Positions 7,524 through 15,692 of a stretch of DNA of 64,000 nt are shown here, in pieces. The notes beneath the pieces were generated by a model that saw nothing but the letters and a program-made list of their open reading frames with translations, was not told the DNA's origin and ran no database searches. This stretch comes from Cellulomonas sp. (lineage in GTDB: Bacteria; Actinomycetota; Actinomycetes; Actinomycetales; Cellulomonadaceae): assembly GCF_015234515.1 (NCBI RefSeq), contig NZ_JADGMY010000026.1:62001-126000 (forward strand), given 5' to 3'. The position numbers were made by a program, and so were the translations under genes. Each line of letters begins with the position of its first letter. Position 1 is the first letter of the stretch.

Positions 7524-8561
7524 ATGACCGACACTTTCGCGCGACGCCCCCGCCGTCGCCACTCGCTGCGCGCCACGGTGGGCGCGCTCGCCACCGGCGC
7601 GCTCGTCGCCGGCACCGTCGCCCTGGCCGGACCGGCCTCGGCGCAGAACGTCAACAGCAACCAGACCGGCACCCACAGCGGCTACTGGTTCTCCTTCTGG
7701 ACCGACAGCCCCGGCACCGTCTCCGCGGTCCTCGGCAACGGCGGCAACTACTCGACGTCGTGGCGCAACACCGGCAACTTCGTCATCGGCAAGGGCTGGT
7801 CCACGGGCAGCGACCGCGCGGTCAGCTACTCCGGCCAGTTCAACCCGTCGGGCAACGCCTACCTGACGCTGTACGGGTGGACCAACGGCCCGCTCGTCGA
7901 GTACTACATCGTCGACAACTGGGGCACCTACCGTCCGACCGGCACGTTCAAGGGCACGGTCACCTCGGACGGCGGCACGTACGACATCTACGAGACGACG
8001 CGCTACAACGCCCCGTCGATCGAGGGGAACTCCTCGACGTTCAAGCAGTTCTGGTCGGTCCGCCAGCAGAAGCGCACCGGCGGCACCATCACCGCCGGCA
8101 ACCACTTCTCCGCCTGGTCGCGTGCGGGCATGCAGATGGGCCGCCACAACTACATGATCATGGCCACCGAGGGCTACCAGTCCTCCGGCTCGTCGAACAT
8201 CACGGTCGGCACGGGCAGCGCCGACAACGGTGGCGGCGGCAACAACGGCGGCGGTGGGAACACCGGCGGCGGCGGCAGCACCGGCGGCAACGACAGCGGC
8301 AGCAACACCACCAACGGCTGCACCGTCAGCTGGACGCGGGGCGAGGAGTGGGGCGACCGCTTCAACGTCAACTACACCGTGTCCGGCCGGTCGAGCTGGT
8401 CCGTGACCGTCTACCCGAACAGCGGCCAGTCGGTCCAGAACTCGTGGGGCGCCACCCGCAGCGGCAACACGTTCCGCTCCAGCGGTTCGAACAGCTTCGG
8501 CGTGACGTACTACAAGGGGTCGCAGAACATCAACTACATCCCCTGGGGCATCTGCTCCTGA
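7524..8561 (+). CDS. Secreted GH11 endo-1,4-beta-xylanase with C-terminal CBM2b
   Basis: A 345-residue exported enzyme. A twin-Arg-containing, Sec-like signal ends at PASA (residue 40). Residues 41-228 are a GH11 beta-jelly-roll: [39 protein letters not shown] with the nucleophile Glu126, and [13 protein letters not shown] with the acid/base Glu216. A Gly/Asn/Thr/Ser linker (about 229-264) leads to a short CBM2 at 265-345. That module has EEWGDRF: the Trp-x-x-Arg arrangement marks the xylan-binding 2b subtype, and a second surface Trp lies in QNSWG. It would cut xylan outside the cell. It is a tandem paralogue of the next gene, sharing long identical stretches in the catalytic domain. Confidence 0.95.
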   Translation: MTDTFARRPRRRHSLRATVGALATGALVAGTVALAGPASAQNVNSNQTGTHSGYWFSFWTDSPGTVSAVLGNGGNYSTSWRNTGNFVIGKGWSTGSDRAVSYSGQFNPSGNAYLTLYGWTNGPLVEYYIVDNWGTYRPTGTFKGTVTSDGGTYDIYETTRYNAPSIEGNSSTFKQFWSVRQQKRTGGTITAGNHFSAWSRAGMQMGRHNYMIMATEGYQSSGSSNITVGTGSADNGGGGNNGGGGNTGGGGSTGGNDSGSNTTNGCTVSWTRGEEWGDRFNVNYTVSGRSSWSVTVYPNSGQSVQNSWGATRSGNTFRSSGSNSFGVTYYKGSQNINYIPWGICS

Positions 8562-8570
8562 CAGCACGAT

Positions 8571-8604
8571 GACGGGGTGCCGGGGTCGTCCTCGGCACCC
8601 CGTC
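8571..8604 (+). terminator. Terminator-like hairpin after the first xylanase
   Basis: GACGGGGTGCCG (8571-8582) pairs perfectly with CGGCACCCCGTC (8593-8604) across a 10-nt loop, nine bases after the stop codon. No U-tract. Confidence 0.8.
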
Positions 8605-8615
8605 GCACGTCCGCC

Positions 8616-8663
8616 ACCGCCCGCCCTCGGCGCCGATCACTTTCGGTGCCGACGGCGGGCGGT
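8616..8663 (+). terminator. Second, longer hairpin between the tandem xylanases
   Basis: ACCGCCCGCC (8616-8625) pairs with GGCGGGCGGT (8654-8663), and the inner bases 8627-8636 pair with 8643-8652 with one G-U, leaving a 6-nt loop and a single mismatch. The stem has 20 pairs. It follows the first hairpin by 11 nt, giving a double terminator or an mRNA-protecting element. Confidence 0.7.
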
Positions 8664-8720
8664 GTCGGTCCTGGGGCGCACGAGCGCTCGCAGAGCCACC
8701 CCGGGGTGGTCGTGACGCCC

Positions 8721-8733
8721 TTAAACGGTTTGG
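8721..8733. promoter_or_regulatory. LacI-type operator-like dyad upstream of the large xylanase
   Basis: TTAAACGGTTTGG contains AAAC-G-GTTT, a pseudo-palindrome with the central CG typical of LacI-family operators. Its complement shares the 8-base core AACCGTTT with a site at 12510-12517 before the esterase gene. It lies about 170 bp upstream of the start at 8903, in a gap that otherwise holds only the two terminators. Confidence 0.45.
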
Positions 8734-8902
8734 GCAGCCTGTGGCCTGTTCACCTGCGGATTCGCCTCGGCCACACTGACGAAGTCCGGTGTCCGAGGTG
8801 CCACCCGCGCCTGGCTCACCCCACGTACGAGCCGGTGAGCGCCACCTGACCCGCCGGCTCGGACTCCTGTCCCACCGATGTGCTCGCACAGAGGAGCCTT
8901 TG

Positions 8903-10960
8903 ATGCTCGATACTTTCGACACGGCCCGACCGGCCCGGAGAGGGCAGCGCACCCTGCGCGCCCTCCTGGGCACGGTCGCCGCCGCGACGCTGGCCGCCGG
9001 CGGCGTCGCCGTGGCCGCGCCCGCGACCGCGGCCACCATCACGACCAACCAGACCGGCACGGACGGCCTGTGGTACTCGTTCTGGACCGACAGCCAGGGC
9101 ACCGTCTCCTCCGAGATGAACGGGGGCGGCAAGTACACGACGCGGTGGCAGAACACCGGCAACTTCGTCATCGGCAAGGGCTGGTCCAAGGGCGACAGCT
9201 CCAAGGTCGTGAGCTACTCCGGTCAGTTCAATCCCTCGGGCAACGCCTACCTGACGCTGTACGGGTGGACCAACGGCCCGCTGATCGAGTACTACATCGT
9301 CGACTCGTGGGGCACCTACCGCCCGACCGGCACCCACAAGGGCACCGTCACCACCGACGGCGGCACGTACGACATCTACGAGACGACCCGCGTCAACGCC
9401 CCGTCGATCGAGGGCGACTCCTCGACGTTCAAGCAGTTCTGGTCGGTGCGGCAGTCCAAGCGCGTGGGCGGCACCATCACCGCCGGCAACCACTTCTCCG
9501 CGTGGGCGTCAAAGGGCATGCAGCTGGGCAACCACAACTACATGATCATGGCGACCGAGGGCTACCAGTCCTCCGGCTCGTCGGACATCACGGTCACCGA
9601 GGGCTCCGGCGGGGGCGGCAACACGGGCGGCGGCAACACCGGTGGCGGCAACACCGGTGGCGGCAACACCGGTGGTGGCACGTCGAACGGCTGCACCGTC
9701 ACGGCCTCGGCCGTCGCGGGCGAGTCGTGGGGCGACCGCTTCAACGTGAACTACACCGTCTCCGGCGCGACCAGCTGGAGCGTCACGGTCAACCCCGGCT
9801 CGGGCCAGTCGATCCAGAACTCCTGGAACGCCACCCGCTCGGGCAACACCTTCACGTCGGCCGGCAACCAGACCTTCGGCGTGACGTACTACTCCGGCGG
9901 CAACAACACCGTCCCGTCCGCGAGCTGCACGGCGGCCGGTGGGAGCACGGGCGGCAACACCGGCGGCAACACGGGTGGGAACACCGGCGGCAACACCGGC
10001 GGGAACACGGGTGGGAACACCGGCGGCAACACCGGTGGTGGCACCACGCAGAACTGCTCGGCCGGCTACGTCGGCCTGACGTTCGACGACGGCCCGAACT
10101 CCGGGACGACGAACCAGATCATCAGCGCGCTCAAGGCCGCGAACGCCACGGCCACGGTCTTCCCGACCGGCCAGAACGCGCAGAACAACGCCTCGCTCAT
10201 GCAGGCCTACAAGAACGCCGGCCTGCAGATCGGCAACCACAGCTGGGACCACCCGCACCTGGTGAACATGAGCCAGAGCGACGTCCAGTCGCAGCTCTCG
10301 CGCACGCAGCAGGCGATCCAGAGCACCGCGGGCGTCACGCCCACGGTCTTCCGCCCGCCGTACGGTGAGGTCAACGGCACGGTCAACAACGTCGCCGCCG
10401 GTCTCGGCCTGCGCGTCGTCACGTGGGACGTCGACTCGAACGACTGGAACAACGCGTCGTCGTCGAGCATCCGCTCGGCCGCGCAGCGACTGACCAACGG
10501 CCAGACGATCCTCATGCACGACTGGCCCGCGGCCACCGTGCAGGCGCTGCCCGGCATCCTGCAGGACCTGCAGTCGCGCAACCTGTGCACCGGCCACATC
10601 TCGGCCTCCACCGGTCGCGCGGTCGCGCCGGCCGGCGGGAGCACGGGTGGGAACACCGGCGGGAACACCGGTGGGAACACCGGTGGGAACACGGGCGGCA
10701 GCACCGGCTCCTGCACCGTCACGGGAACGGCCGTCGCGGGCGAGTCGTGGGGCGACCGCTTCAACGTCACCTACACCGTCTCCGGCGCCTCGAACTGGTC
10801 GGTCACGGTCAGCCCCGGCTCGGGCCAGTCGGTCCAGAACTCCTGGAACGCGACGCGCTCGGGCAACACCTTCACGTCGGCGGGCAACAACAGCTTCGGC
10901 GTGACGTTCTACTCGGGCGGGAACAACACGGTCCCGTCCGCCACCTGCACCGCACGCTGA
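8903..10960 (+). CDS. xylD: Modular xylanase/acetylxylan deacetylase: GH11-CBM2b-NodB(CE4)-CBM2b
   Basis: A 685-residue secreted bifunctional enzyme with the domain order of Cellulomonas fimi XylD/Xyn11A. Signal peptide 1-44; GH11 domain about 45-231 with nucleophile Glu129 (LIEYYIVD) and acid/base Glu219 (MATEGYQ); GGNT-type linker; CBM2b at 264-343 (ESWGDRF, Trp-x-x-Arg of the xylan-binding subtype); a longer GGNT linker; NodB polysaccharide-deacetylase domain about 385-563 with TFDDGP (Asp395/396), metal ligands His446 and His450 (HSWDH), RPPYGE (484-489) and LMHD; linker; second CBM2b 604-685. It should hydrolyse the xylan backbone and remove O-acetyl groups. ATG 8903 has GAGGAG six bases upstream. 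C. fimi XylD is slightly shorter as I recall it. Confidence 0.95.
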   Translation: MLDTFDTARPARRGQRTLRALLGTVAAATLAAGGVAVAAPATAATITTNQTGTDGLWYSFWTDSQGTVSSEMNGGGKYTTRWQNTGNFVIGKGWSKGDSSKVVSYSGQFNPSGNAYLTLYGWTNGPLIEYYIVDSWGTYRPTGTHKGTVTTDGGTYDIYETTRVNAPSIEGDSSTFKQFWSVRQSKRVGGTITAGNHFSAWASKGMQLGNHNYMIMATEGYQSSGSSDITVTEGSGGGGNTGGGNTGGGNTGGGNTGGGTSNGCTVTASAVAGESWGDRFNVNYTVSGATSWSVTVNPGSGQSIQNSWNATRSGNTFTSAGNQTFGVTYYSGGNNTVPSASCTAAGGSTGGNTGGNTGGNTGGNTGGNTGGNTGGNTGGGTTQNCSAGYVGLTFDDGPNSGTTNQIISALKAANATATVFPTGQNAQNNASLMQAYKNAGLQIGNHSWDHPHLVNMSQSDVQSQLSRTQQAIQSTAGVTPTVFRPPYGEVNGTVNNVAAGLGLRVVTWDVDSNDWNNASSSSIRSAAQRLTNGQTILMHDWPAATVQALPGILQDLQSRNLCTGHISASTGRAVAPAGGSTGGNTGGNTGGNTGGNTGGSTGSCTVTGTAVAGESWGDRFNVTYTVSGASNWSVTVSPGSGQSVQNSWNATRSGNTFTSAGNNSFGVTFYSGGNNTVPSATCTAR

Positions 10961-10994
10961 CGCAGGTCAGCACAGCACGACCAGCACGACCCGC

Positions 10995-11033
10995 GGGGCC
11001 GTCCGCCGGAGCACCCCTCCGGTGGGCGGCCCC
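10995..11033 (+). terminator. Terminator hairpin after xylD
   Basis: A 17-bp stem (10995-11011 with 11017-11033), perfect apart from two G-U-type positions, has a 5-nt loop and starts 34 bases after the stop codon. Confidence 0.8.
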
Positions 11034-11085
11034 GAGCCGTCCCGTCGCACGGTCGGGCCGACGCACCCGCCGCTACGCTCGCCGG

Positions 11086-11724
11086 GTGTACGTGCCCGTC
11101 TTCAACGCCCTCGACGACGCCGACGAGATCCGCGCGCTCGTCGCGGCCGCCGGCTCGGCCGAGCTCGTGACGGTCGGTACCGACGGCTACCCGGTCTCGA
11201 CGCTGCTGCCCGTCGTGTGGGACGGGGACCGGCTCGTGCTGCACATGGCCCGCGCCAACCCGCAGTGGCGGACCATCGGCGACGACGCCCCCGCACTGGC
11301 CGTCGTCACGGGCCCGCAGGCGTACGTCTCCCCCACCTGGTACCCGAGCAAGGCGGAGCACGGGCGCATGGTGCCGACGTGGAACTACTCGGCCGTGCAC
11401 CTCACCGGCCGGGCCCGTGTGCACACGGATCCGGCGTGGCTGCGCGACGCGGTCACGGCGCTCACGGACCGCCACGAGGCCGGCCGGCCGGACCGCTGGC
11501 AGGTCACGGACGCCCCCGAGGTCTTCGTCGAGAAGCAGCTGCGGGCGATCGTCGGCATCGAGCTGCTGGTCGAGCGCGTCGAGGCCAAGGCGAAGCTGAG
11601 CCAGAACCGCTCGGCCGCGGACCACGCGGGCGTCGTCACCGGCCTGGACGCGCAGGACGACACCCAGTCGTCCGCCGTCGCGCACGCCATGCGCACCCAC
11701 ACCCCCCACACCCCCCGCCCCTGA
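11086..11724 (+). CDS. PaiB-like FMN-binding (split-barrel) protein
   Basis: A 212-residue protein of the PaiB / FMN-binding negative regulator group, with a pyridoxamine-phosphate-oxidase-like split barrel. Diagnostic segments are ELVTVGTDGYPVSTLLPVVWD, LHMARANPQWRTIG, GPQAYVSPTWYPSKAEHGRMVPTWNY (very typical of PaiB) and VEKQLRAIVGIELLVERVEAKAKLSQNRS near the C terminus. In Bacillus, PaiB affects protease and sporulation genes, while most homologues are of unknown role. I chose GTG 11086; the extended frame upstream belongs to noncoding DNA behind the xylD terminator. The 3' end runs into a C-rich tract that encodes a His/Thr/Pro tail. Confidence 0.85.
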   Translation: MYVPVFNALDDADEIRALVAAAGSAELVTVGTDGYPVSTLLPVVWDGDRLVLHMARANPQWRTIGDDAPALAVVTGPQAYVSPTWYPSKAEHGRMVPTWNYSAVHLTGRARVHTDPAWLRDAVTALTDRHEAGRPDRWQVTDAPEVFVEKQLRAIVGIELLVERVEAKAKLSQNRSAADHAGVVTGLDAQDDTQSSAVAHAMRTHTPHTPRP

Positions 11725-11751
11725 CCCCGCACTCCCCCCCACCCCCCCCAG
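11699..11751. repeat. Second C-rich tract (G-runs on minus strand)
   Basis: Runs of six to eight C separated by one to three bases span the last codons of the PaiB-like gene and the following gap. On the minus strand this again fits the G-quadruplex pattern, like the tract at 4251-4322. Confidence 0.6.
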
Positions 11752-11852
11752 ACCGTGAGAGGTCGATCCAGTCACGCCGCAGTTCGTGCACCCGCTGCTG
11801 GCAGCGGCCGGAAGGCCGGACGTCGACCGTCCCCTCTCGGTAGGTTCCCGGC

Positions 11853-12449
11853 ATGAACGCACCCTCGGAGCGGTGGAACCACAACCTCCACTACCACCCG
11901 CTCGTCCTCGACGCGGTGCCGGCGCACGCGCGCACGGCGCTCGACGTGGGCACGGGTGACGGGCTGCTCGCCGCCGACCTGCGCCGACGCGTGCCGCACG
12001 TGGTCGGCATCGACCTGGACGCGGACGTGCTGACCCGCGCGCGGGCGGCGGGGGACGACATCGCGTGGATGCACGGCGACGCCCTGGAATCGCCGTTCCC
12101 GGCCGGCGCGTTCGACGTCGTCGCGTCCGTCGCGGTCCTGCACCACCTGCCCGACCTGGCCGACGGCCTGCGACGCCTGTCGACGCTGGTCGCACCCGGC
12201 GGCGTGCTCGTCGACGTCGGGATGGCCCGGTCGGTCGGCTGGCGGGACGCCCCCTGGGAGCTCGCCGGGGTCGCACAGCACCAGGTGCTCGGCCGCACCC
12301 GCACCTACTGGGAGCACACGGCACCGACGCTCTGGCCGCCCCCGCACACCTATGCGGAGGTCCGGGACATCATGCGGGAGGTGCTGCCCGGCGCGCGCTG
12401 GCGGCGGCTGCCGCTGTGGCGGTACGCGCTGGTGTGGCAGCGCCCCTGA
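11853..12449 (+). CDS. Class I SAM-dependent methyltransferase
   Basis: A 198-residue enzyme with a standard Rossmann methyltransferase fold. Motif I is ALDVGTGDGLLAADL (residues 29-43), motif II is VVGIDLDADVL, and motifs III-IV read GDALESPFPAGAFDVVASVAVLHHLPD. This is the ubiE/Methyltransf_11-type arrangement acting on small molecules. The C-terminal third has many Trp and Pro, which could form a substrate lid. The methyl acceptor cannot be inferred. It sits alone between the PaiB-like gene and the esterase, on the same strand. Confidence 0.88.
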   Translation: MNAPSERWNHNLHYHPLVLDAVPAHARTALDVGTGDGLLAADLRRRVPHVVGIDLDADVLTRARAAGDDIAWMHGDALESPFPAGAFDVVASVAVLHHLPDLADGLRRLSTLVAPGGVLVDVGMARSVGWRDAPWELAGVAQHQVLGRTRTYWEHTAPTLWPPPHTYAEVRDIMREVLPGARWRRLPLWRYALVWQRP

Positions 12450-12507
12450 GCCTGCGACGCGGCGTGGCGCCGTCGGTCCCGCGCGGACCGCCGGATCCGT
12501 TGGCGTA

Positions 12508-12573
12508 CGAACCGTTTCGGCCCCTACGCCGGGCGGGTGGTGTATCGCTACATTCGCCGGACCGTGAACGTTC
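12508..12573 (+). promoter_or_regulatory. Operator-like motifs upstream of the esterase
   Basis: CGAACCGTTTCG (12508-12519) is a LacI-type pseudo-palindrome sharing the AACCGTTT core with the site before xylD. GAACGTTC (12566-12573) is a perfect 8-bp palindrome 65 nt before the start codon. AT-rich bases near 12541-12555 are a plausible promoter core. Confidence 0.4.
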
Positions 12574-12637
12574 GCCACCCCACGGTCGACCTGCGTCCGG
12601 CATCGCGGCCGACGCACCGCCAGGGAGGAACCCCACC

Positions 12638-13960
12638 GTGCGACCCAGAAACGCCCCTACCCGCCTGCGGGCGGTGATCGCGGCATCCGCCGCGGCCCTC
12701 GTCCTCGGAGCCCTCGTCACGCCCGCCTCCGCCTCGCCCGTCGCGGCGCTGGCGGGCGGCGTCGCCCCCACCGCCGTCACCGCCGGCTGCGGCAGCGCGC
12801 CGCGCCTGGCGACCGGCAACCACACGATCACCAGCAGCGGCCAGCAGCGTCAGTTCCGGCTCGACGTGCCCGCCAACTACGACCCGAACAAGGCGTACCG
12901 CCTGGTGCTCGGGATCCACTGGTGGCACGGCACGTCCCAGGACGTCGTCAACGAGAACTTCTACGGCCTGAAGCCGCTGGCCAACAACAGCACGATCTTC
13001 ATCGCGCCCCAGGGCATCGACAACGCGTGGCCCAACTCCGGCGGGCGTGACGTCACGTTCATCGACGACATCCTGCGGACCGTCGAGGCCGCGCTGTGCG
13101 TCGACACCTCGCAGCGGTTCTCCACCGGCTTCAGCTACGGCGGCGGCATGAGCAACGCGCTGGCCTGCGCCCGCGCGAACGTCTTCCGCGGCGTCGCGGT
13201 CCTCAACGGCGCGCAGCTGTCCGGCTGCGAGGGCGGCACGCAGCCCATCGCGTACCTCGGGTCGCACGGCGTCGTCGACAGCGTCCTCAACATCTCGCAG
13301 GGCCGGGCCCTGCGGGACCGCGCGCTGCGCAACAACGGCTGCCAGGCGCAGAACGCACCGGAGCCGGCAGGCAACAGCGGCCAGGCCCACACCAAGACGA
13401 CCTACCAGTGCCGTGACGGCTTCCCGGTCGTCTGGATCGCCAACGACAGCGACCACCAGTGGGCCGCCGTCGACCGCGGCAAGCAGCAGTCGCACGTGCC
13501 CGGCGAGATCTGGCAGTTCTTCACGGCGCTGCGCTCGACGACGGACACGTCGACCCCCACCCCGACGCCCACGCCCACGGTGACGCCGACGCAGACCCCC
13601 ACCCCGACGCCGTCCGTCACGCCGACGTCCACACCGACGCCGACGCCGACGACCACCACGCCGCCGCCCTCGGGTGGCTGCACCGCGACGTACACCACGA
13701 CCAACTCCTGGCCCGGTGGGTTCCAGGGCGAGGTGACGGTGCGCGCCGGCGCGGCGATCTCCGGCTGGACGGTCAGCTGGAGCGGTTCCGGCAGCCAGAT
13801 CCAGCAGCTCTGGAACGGCACGCTCGCGCCGCAGGGTGACCAGGTCGTCGTGAGCAACGTGTCGTGGAACGGCTCGATCCCGGCCAACGGGAGCGCGTCG
13901 TTCGGGTTCCTCGGCAGCGGTACGCCGTCGACCCCGACGCTGACCTGCAGCGCCCGCTGA
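12638..13960 (+). CDS. Secreted CE1-like (feruloyl/PHB-depolymerase-type) esterase with C-terminal CBM2a
   Basis: A 440-residue exported alpha/beta hydrolase. Signal peptide 1-33; esterase domain about 50-300, opening QFRLDVPANYDPNKAYRLVL and carrying the nucleophile elbow GFSYGGG with Ser166, with likely acid/base residues near Asp214 and His273 (DHQW). This is the LpqC/CE1 type that includes feruloyl and acetylxylan esterases. A Thr-Pro linker (305-343) leads to a CBM2 (348-440). That CBM has GGF where the 2b modules have Trp-x-x-Arg-Phe, plus surface Trp residues in GWTVSW, LWNG and VSWNG, so it should be the cellulose-binding 2a subtype. GTG 12638 has GGAGG nine bases upstream. Confidence 0.88.
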   Translation: MRPRNAPTRLRAVIAASAAALVLGALVTPASASPVAALAGGVAPTAVTAGCGSAPRLATGNHTITSSGQQRQFRLDVPANYDPNKAYRLVLGIHWWHGTSQDVVNENFYGLKPLANNSTIFIAPQGIDNAWPNSGGRDVTFIDDILRTVEAALCVDTSQRFSTGFSYGGGMSNALACARANVFRGVAVLNGAQLSGCEGGTQPIAYLGSHGVVDSVLNISQGRALRDRALRNNGCQAQNAPEPAGNSGQAHTKTTYQCRDGFPVVWIANDSDHQWAAVDRGKQQSHVPGEIWQFFTALRSTTDTSTPTPTPTPTVTPTQTPTPTPSVTPTSTPTPTPTTTTPPPSGGCTATYTTTNSWPGGFQGEVTVRAGAAISGWTVSWSGSGSQIQQLWNGTLAPQGDQVVVSNVSWNGSIPANGSASFGFLGSGTPSTPTLTCSAR

Positions 13961-13999
13961 CGACACCCACCGGCTGACGGCACCGCCGTCCGCCGCACC

Positions 14000-14023
14000 G
14001 TCCGGCAGCCCCCGCTGCCGGAC
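14000..14023 (+). terminator. Terminator hairpin after the esterase
   Basis: GTCCGGCAGC and GCTGCCGGAC are perfect 10-bp arms around CCCC, 40 bases past the stop. Confidence 0.8.
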
Positions 14024-14095
14024 AGCACCACCGCCTCCCGACCCGGACAGGTCCGCGCCTTCCGGGACGGGTCCCTCCCCGGTGTCCGGGGGGTC

Positions 14096-14136
14096 GAGCG
14101 GGTCGCGCCGTCCTGGTGACACGGCGCGGCCCGCTC
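14096..14136. terminator. Bidirectional hairpin between esterase and crcB operon
   Basis: A 16-bp stem (14096-14111 with 14121-14136, one G-U) with a 9-nt loop lies just past the stop of the converging crcB gene and would end transcripts from either side. Confidence 0.75.
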
Positions 14137-14159
14137 TCGGCCGTCGGCACCCGGGTGCG

Positions 14160-14519
14160 TCAGGGAGACGTGAGCCAGAGACCCGCGACCGCGGCCGCCA
14201 CGCACGCGACCAGCATGCCGATCGCGTGCAGCACCCCGGCGGCGCCGCGACCCGCGAGCAGCAGACGCGCGGCCTCGACGCTCGCGGTGCTGAACGTCGA
14301 GTACCCGCCCAGGAACCCGACGCCGACCACCCCGCGCACGCCGTCGTGCCCCGGGTGCGCCAGCAGCCACCCGGTCAGCGCACCCAGCAGCAGGCACGCG
14401 GTCACGTTGACGACGAGCGTGCCCGCCGGGAACCGGGCGCGACCGCGCGACACCCCCGTGTCGACGACGAACCGCGCCGCCGCGCCCAGCCCGCCCGCGA
14501 GCGCGACCACGACGATCAC
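14160..14519 (-). CDS. crcB: Fluoride exporter/channel subunit, CrcB/FluC family (second subunit)
   Basis: A 119-residue four-helix membrane protein. It keeps the family landmarks: an N-terminal helix with GGLGAAARFV, TLVVNVTACLLLGALTG (the conserved Asn of the pore region), and GVGFLGGYSTFSTASVEA, containing the Phe-box and central Na+-site region. Fluc proteins expel F- as antiparallel dimers. Here two neighbouring genes probably form a heterodimer. The GTG start overlaps the upstream crcB stop by 4 nt (GTGA), which fixes the start and indicates coupling. Confidence 0.9.
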   Translation of the reverse strand: MIVVVALAGGLGAAARFVVDTGVSRGRARFPAGTLVVNVTACLLLGALTGWLLAHPGHDGVRGVVGVGFLGGYSTFSTASVEAARLLLAGRGAAGVLHAIGMLVACVAAAVAGLWLTSP

Positions 14520-14959
14520 GACGCGCCTGCCGCGGCGTCGTCGCCCGGCGAGCGACCGGCGAGGGCACGGCCCACGAGCAGGAGCCCGGCGCCCGCGGCC
14601 ACGACGCCGAGCACGATGCTGCCCAGCGCGTACGCCACACCGGTCACGACGTGGCCGGTCGCCACCAGCTGCTCGACCTCGAGCGCGAACGTGCTGTACG
14701 TCGTGAAGCCCCCGAGGACCCCCGTGCCGACGCCGAGGCGCACCGCCCGCCGCCGGCCGACGTCCGGGCCGCGCTGCAGCACGGCCAGCAGCGCACCGAG
14801 CAGGAGCGATCCGACGACGTTGACCACGAAGGTGCGCCACGGCCAGGCGCCCGGGGCGACGGGCTGCGTCAGCAGCGCGCGGGCAAGCACGCCGACGGTG
14901 CCGCCTGCGGCGACGAGCAGCGCCGCGACGGGCAGGGGCAGCGGGTCGGGCGAGGTCAC
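14516..14959 (-). CDS. crcB: Fluoride exporter/channel subunit, CrcB/FluC family (first subunit)
   Basis: A 147-residue Fluc-family membrane protein, the partner of the next gene. Landmarks are GGTVGVLARALL, RTFVVNVVGSLLLGALLA (conserved Asn) and GTGVLGGFTTYSTFALEVEQL (Phe-box and GxxTTYSTF signature). The C-terminal tail (GRSPGDDAAAGAS) is hydrophilic and cytosolic. The GTG start overlaps the stop of the universal-stress-type gene by 4 nt, and its own stop overlaps the second crcB in the same way, so the three genes form one operon. I looked for a fluoride riboswitch ahead of the operon and did not find one. Confidence 0.9.
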   Translation of the reverse strand: MTSPDPLPLPVAALLVAAGGTVGVLARALLTQPVAPGAWPWRTFVVNVVGSLLLGALLAVLQRGPDVGRRRAVRLGVGTGVLGGFTTYSTFALEVEQLVATGHVVTGVAYALGSIVLGVVAAGAGLLLVGRALAGRSPGDDAAAGAS

Positions 14960-15501
14960 CGCTGCCACGGCGCCCGCGGGTCCTGCCAGTCGACGACGCT
15001 CAACGGCACGGTCAGCACGGGCCGGTGCTGGTGGTACCCGAGGTGCAGGGCGATCGAGCCCTCCAGCAGCTCCCGCAGCCGCCCGGACCGGCTGCCGACG
15101 ACGATCGCGGACGCGTCGACGGCCCGCGCGAGGTGCGTGAGCGCCCGGTCCGGACGCCCCGCGAGGTAGTGCACGCGCCACACGACCTGCTGCCCGGCGA
15201 GGTGCTCGGCGGCCTGCGCGCGCAGCTCGTCCCGGACGCGCTGCCAGGTGTCGTCCAGGCCGTCGGGGTCCAGCGACATGTGGGCCACGGAGCCGTCGGC
15301 GCGCTCGTGCACCACGTAGCGCGACGGGTCGACGTAGGCGAGGTGCAGATGCGGGGCGCCGACCGCCCGCCCCCACGCCGCGGCGGTACGCACGACGAGC
15401 GGGTCCTGCCCGGGGACGACGCCCACGACCAGGGGGTGCCCGGCAGGGTCGACCATGCGGTCGAGCGCGGGCTGGGGGACCGGGCGGGCGTCCATGGCCA
15501 T
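14956..15501 (-). CDS. Universal stress protein (UspA-fold), first gene of the crcB operon
   Basis: A 181-residue single-USP-domain protein. It starts PLVVGVVPGQDPLVVRTAAAWGRAVGAPHLHLAYVD, and the ATP-binding signature is at the end: ASAIVVGSRSGRLRELLEGSIALHLGYHQHRPVLTVP, close to the G-2x-G-9x-G(S/T) pattern. It would be a cytosolic nucleotide-binding stress protein. Being first in a cotranscribed unit with two fluoride exporters suggests a role tied to ion or envelope stress; that link is inference. A short dyad (GGGCGA/TCGCCC, 15539-15556) lies in its leader. Confidence 0.85.
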   Translation of the reverse strand: MAMDARPVPQPALDRMVDPAGHPLVVGVVPGQDPLVVRTAAAWGRAVGAPHLHLAYVDPSRYVVHERADGSVAHMSLDPDGLDDTWQRVRDELRAQAAEHLAGQQVVWRVHYLAGRPDRALTHLARAVDASAIVVGSRSGRLRELLEGSIALHLGYHQHRPVLTVPLSVVDWQDPRAPWQR

Positions 15502-15692
15502 CCTTCCGCGGGGAGCAGGAGGGACCGTCGCAGGTCACGGGCGACACGGTTCGCCCCCCGACGTCCGTGCCGGTCCACACCCTACGGGGCAGGTGAGGGC
15601 CCGGGTGCCCGTTTCACGGCCTGCGCTCCCGCAGGGGCGCCGGCGCGAATCGGCGTGCGCCCGGGCGGACCGACCGTCTAGCGTCGCCGCTC

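Noticed and set aside
10010..10060. GGNT-type DNA repeats in xylD as a possible CRISPR or mobile element
   Set aside because: They are in-frame linker repeats between protein domains with no spacers of uniform size and no cas genes.
15502..15600. Fluoride riboswitch upstream of the usp-crcB operon
   Set aside because: The conserved fluoride-aptamer bases were not found in the leader; only a short GGGCGA/TCGCCC dyad is present.
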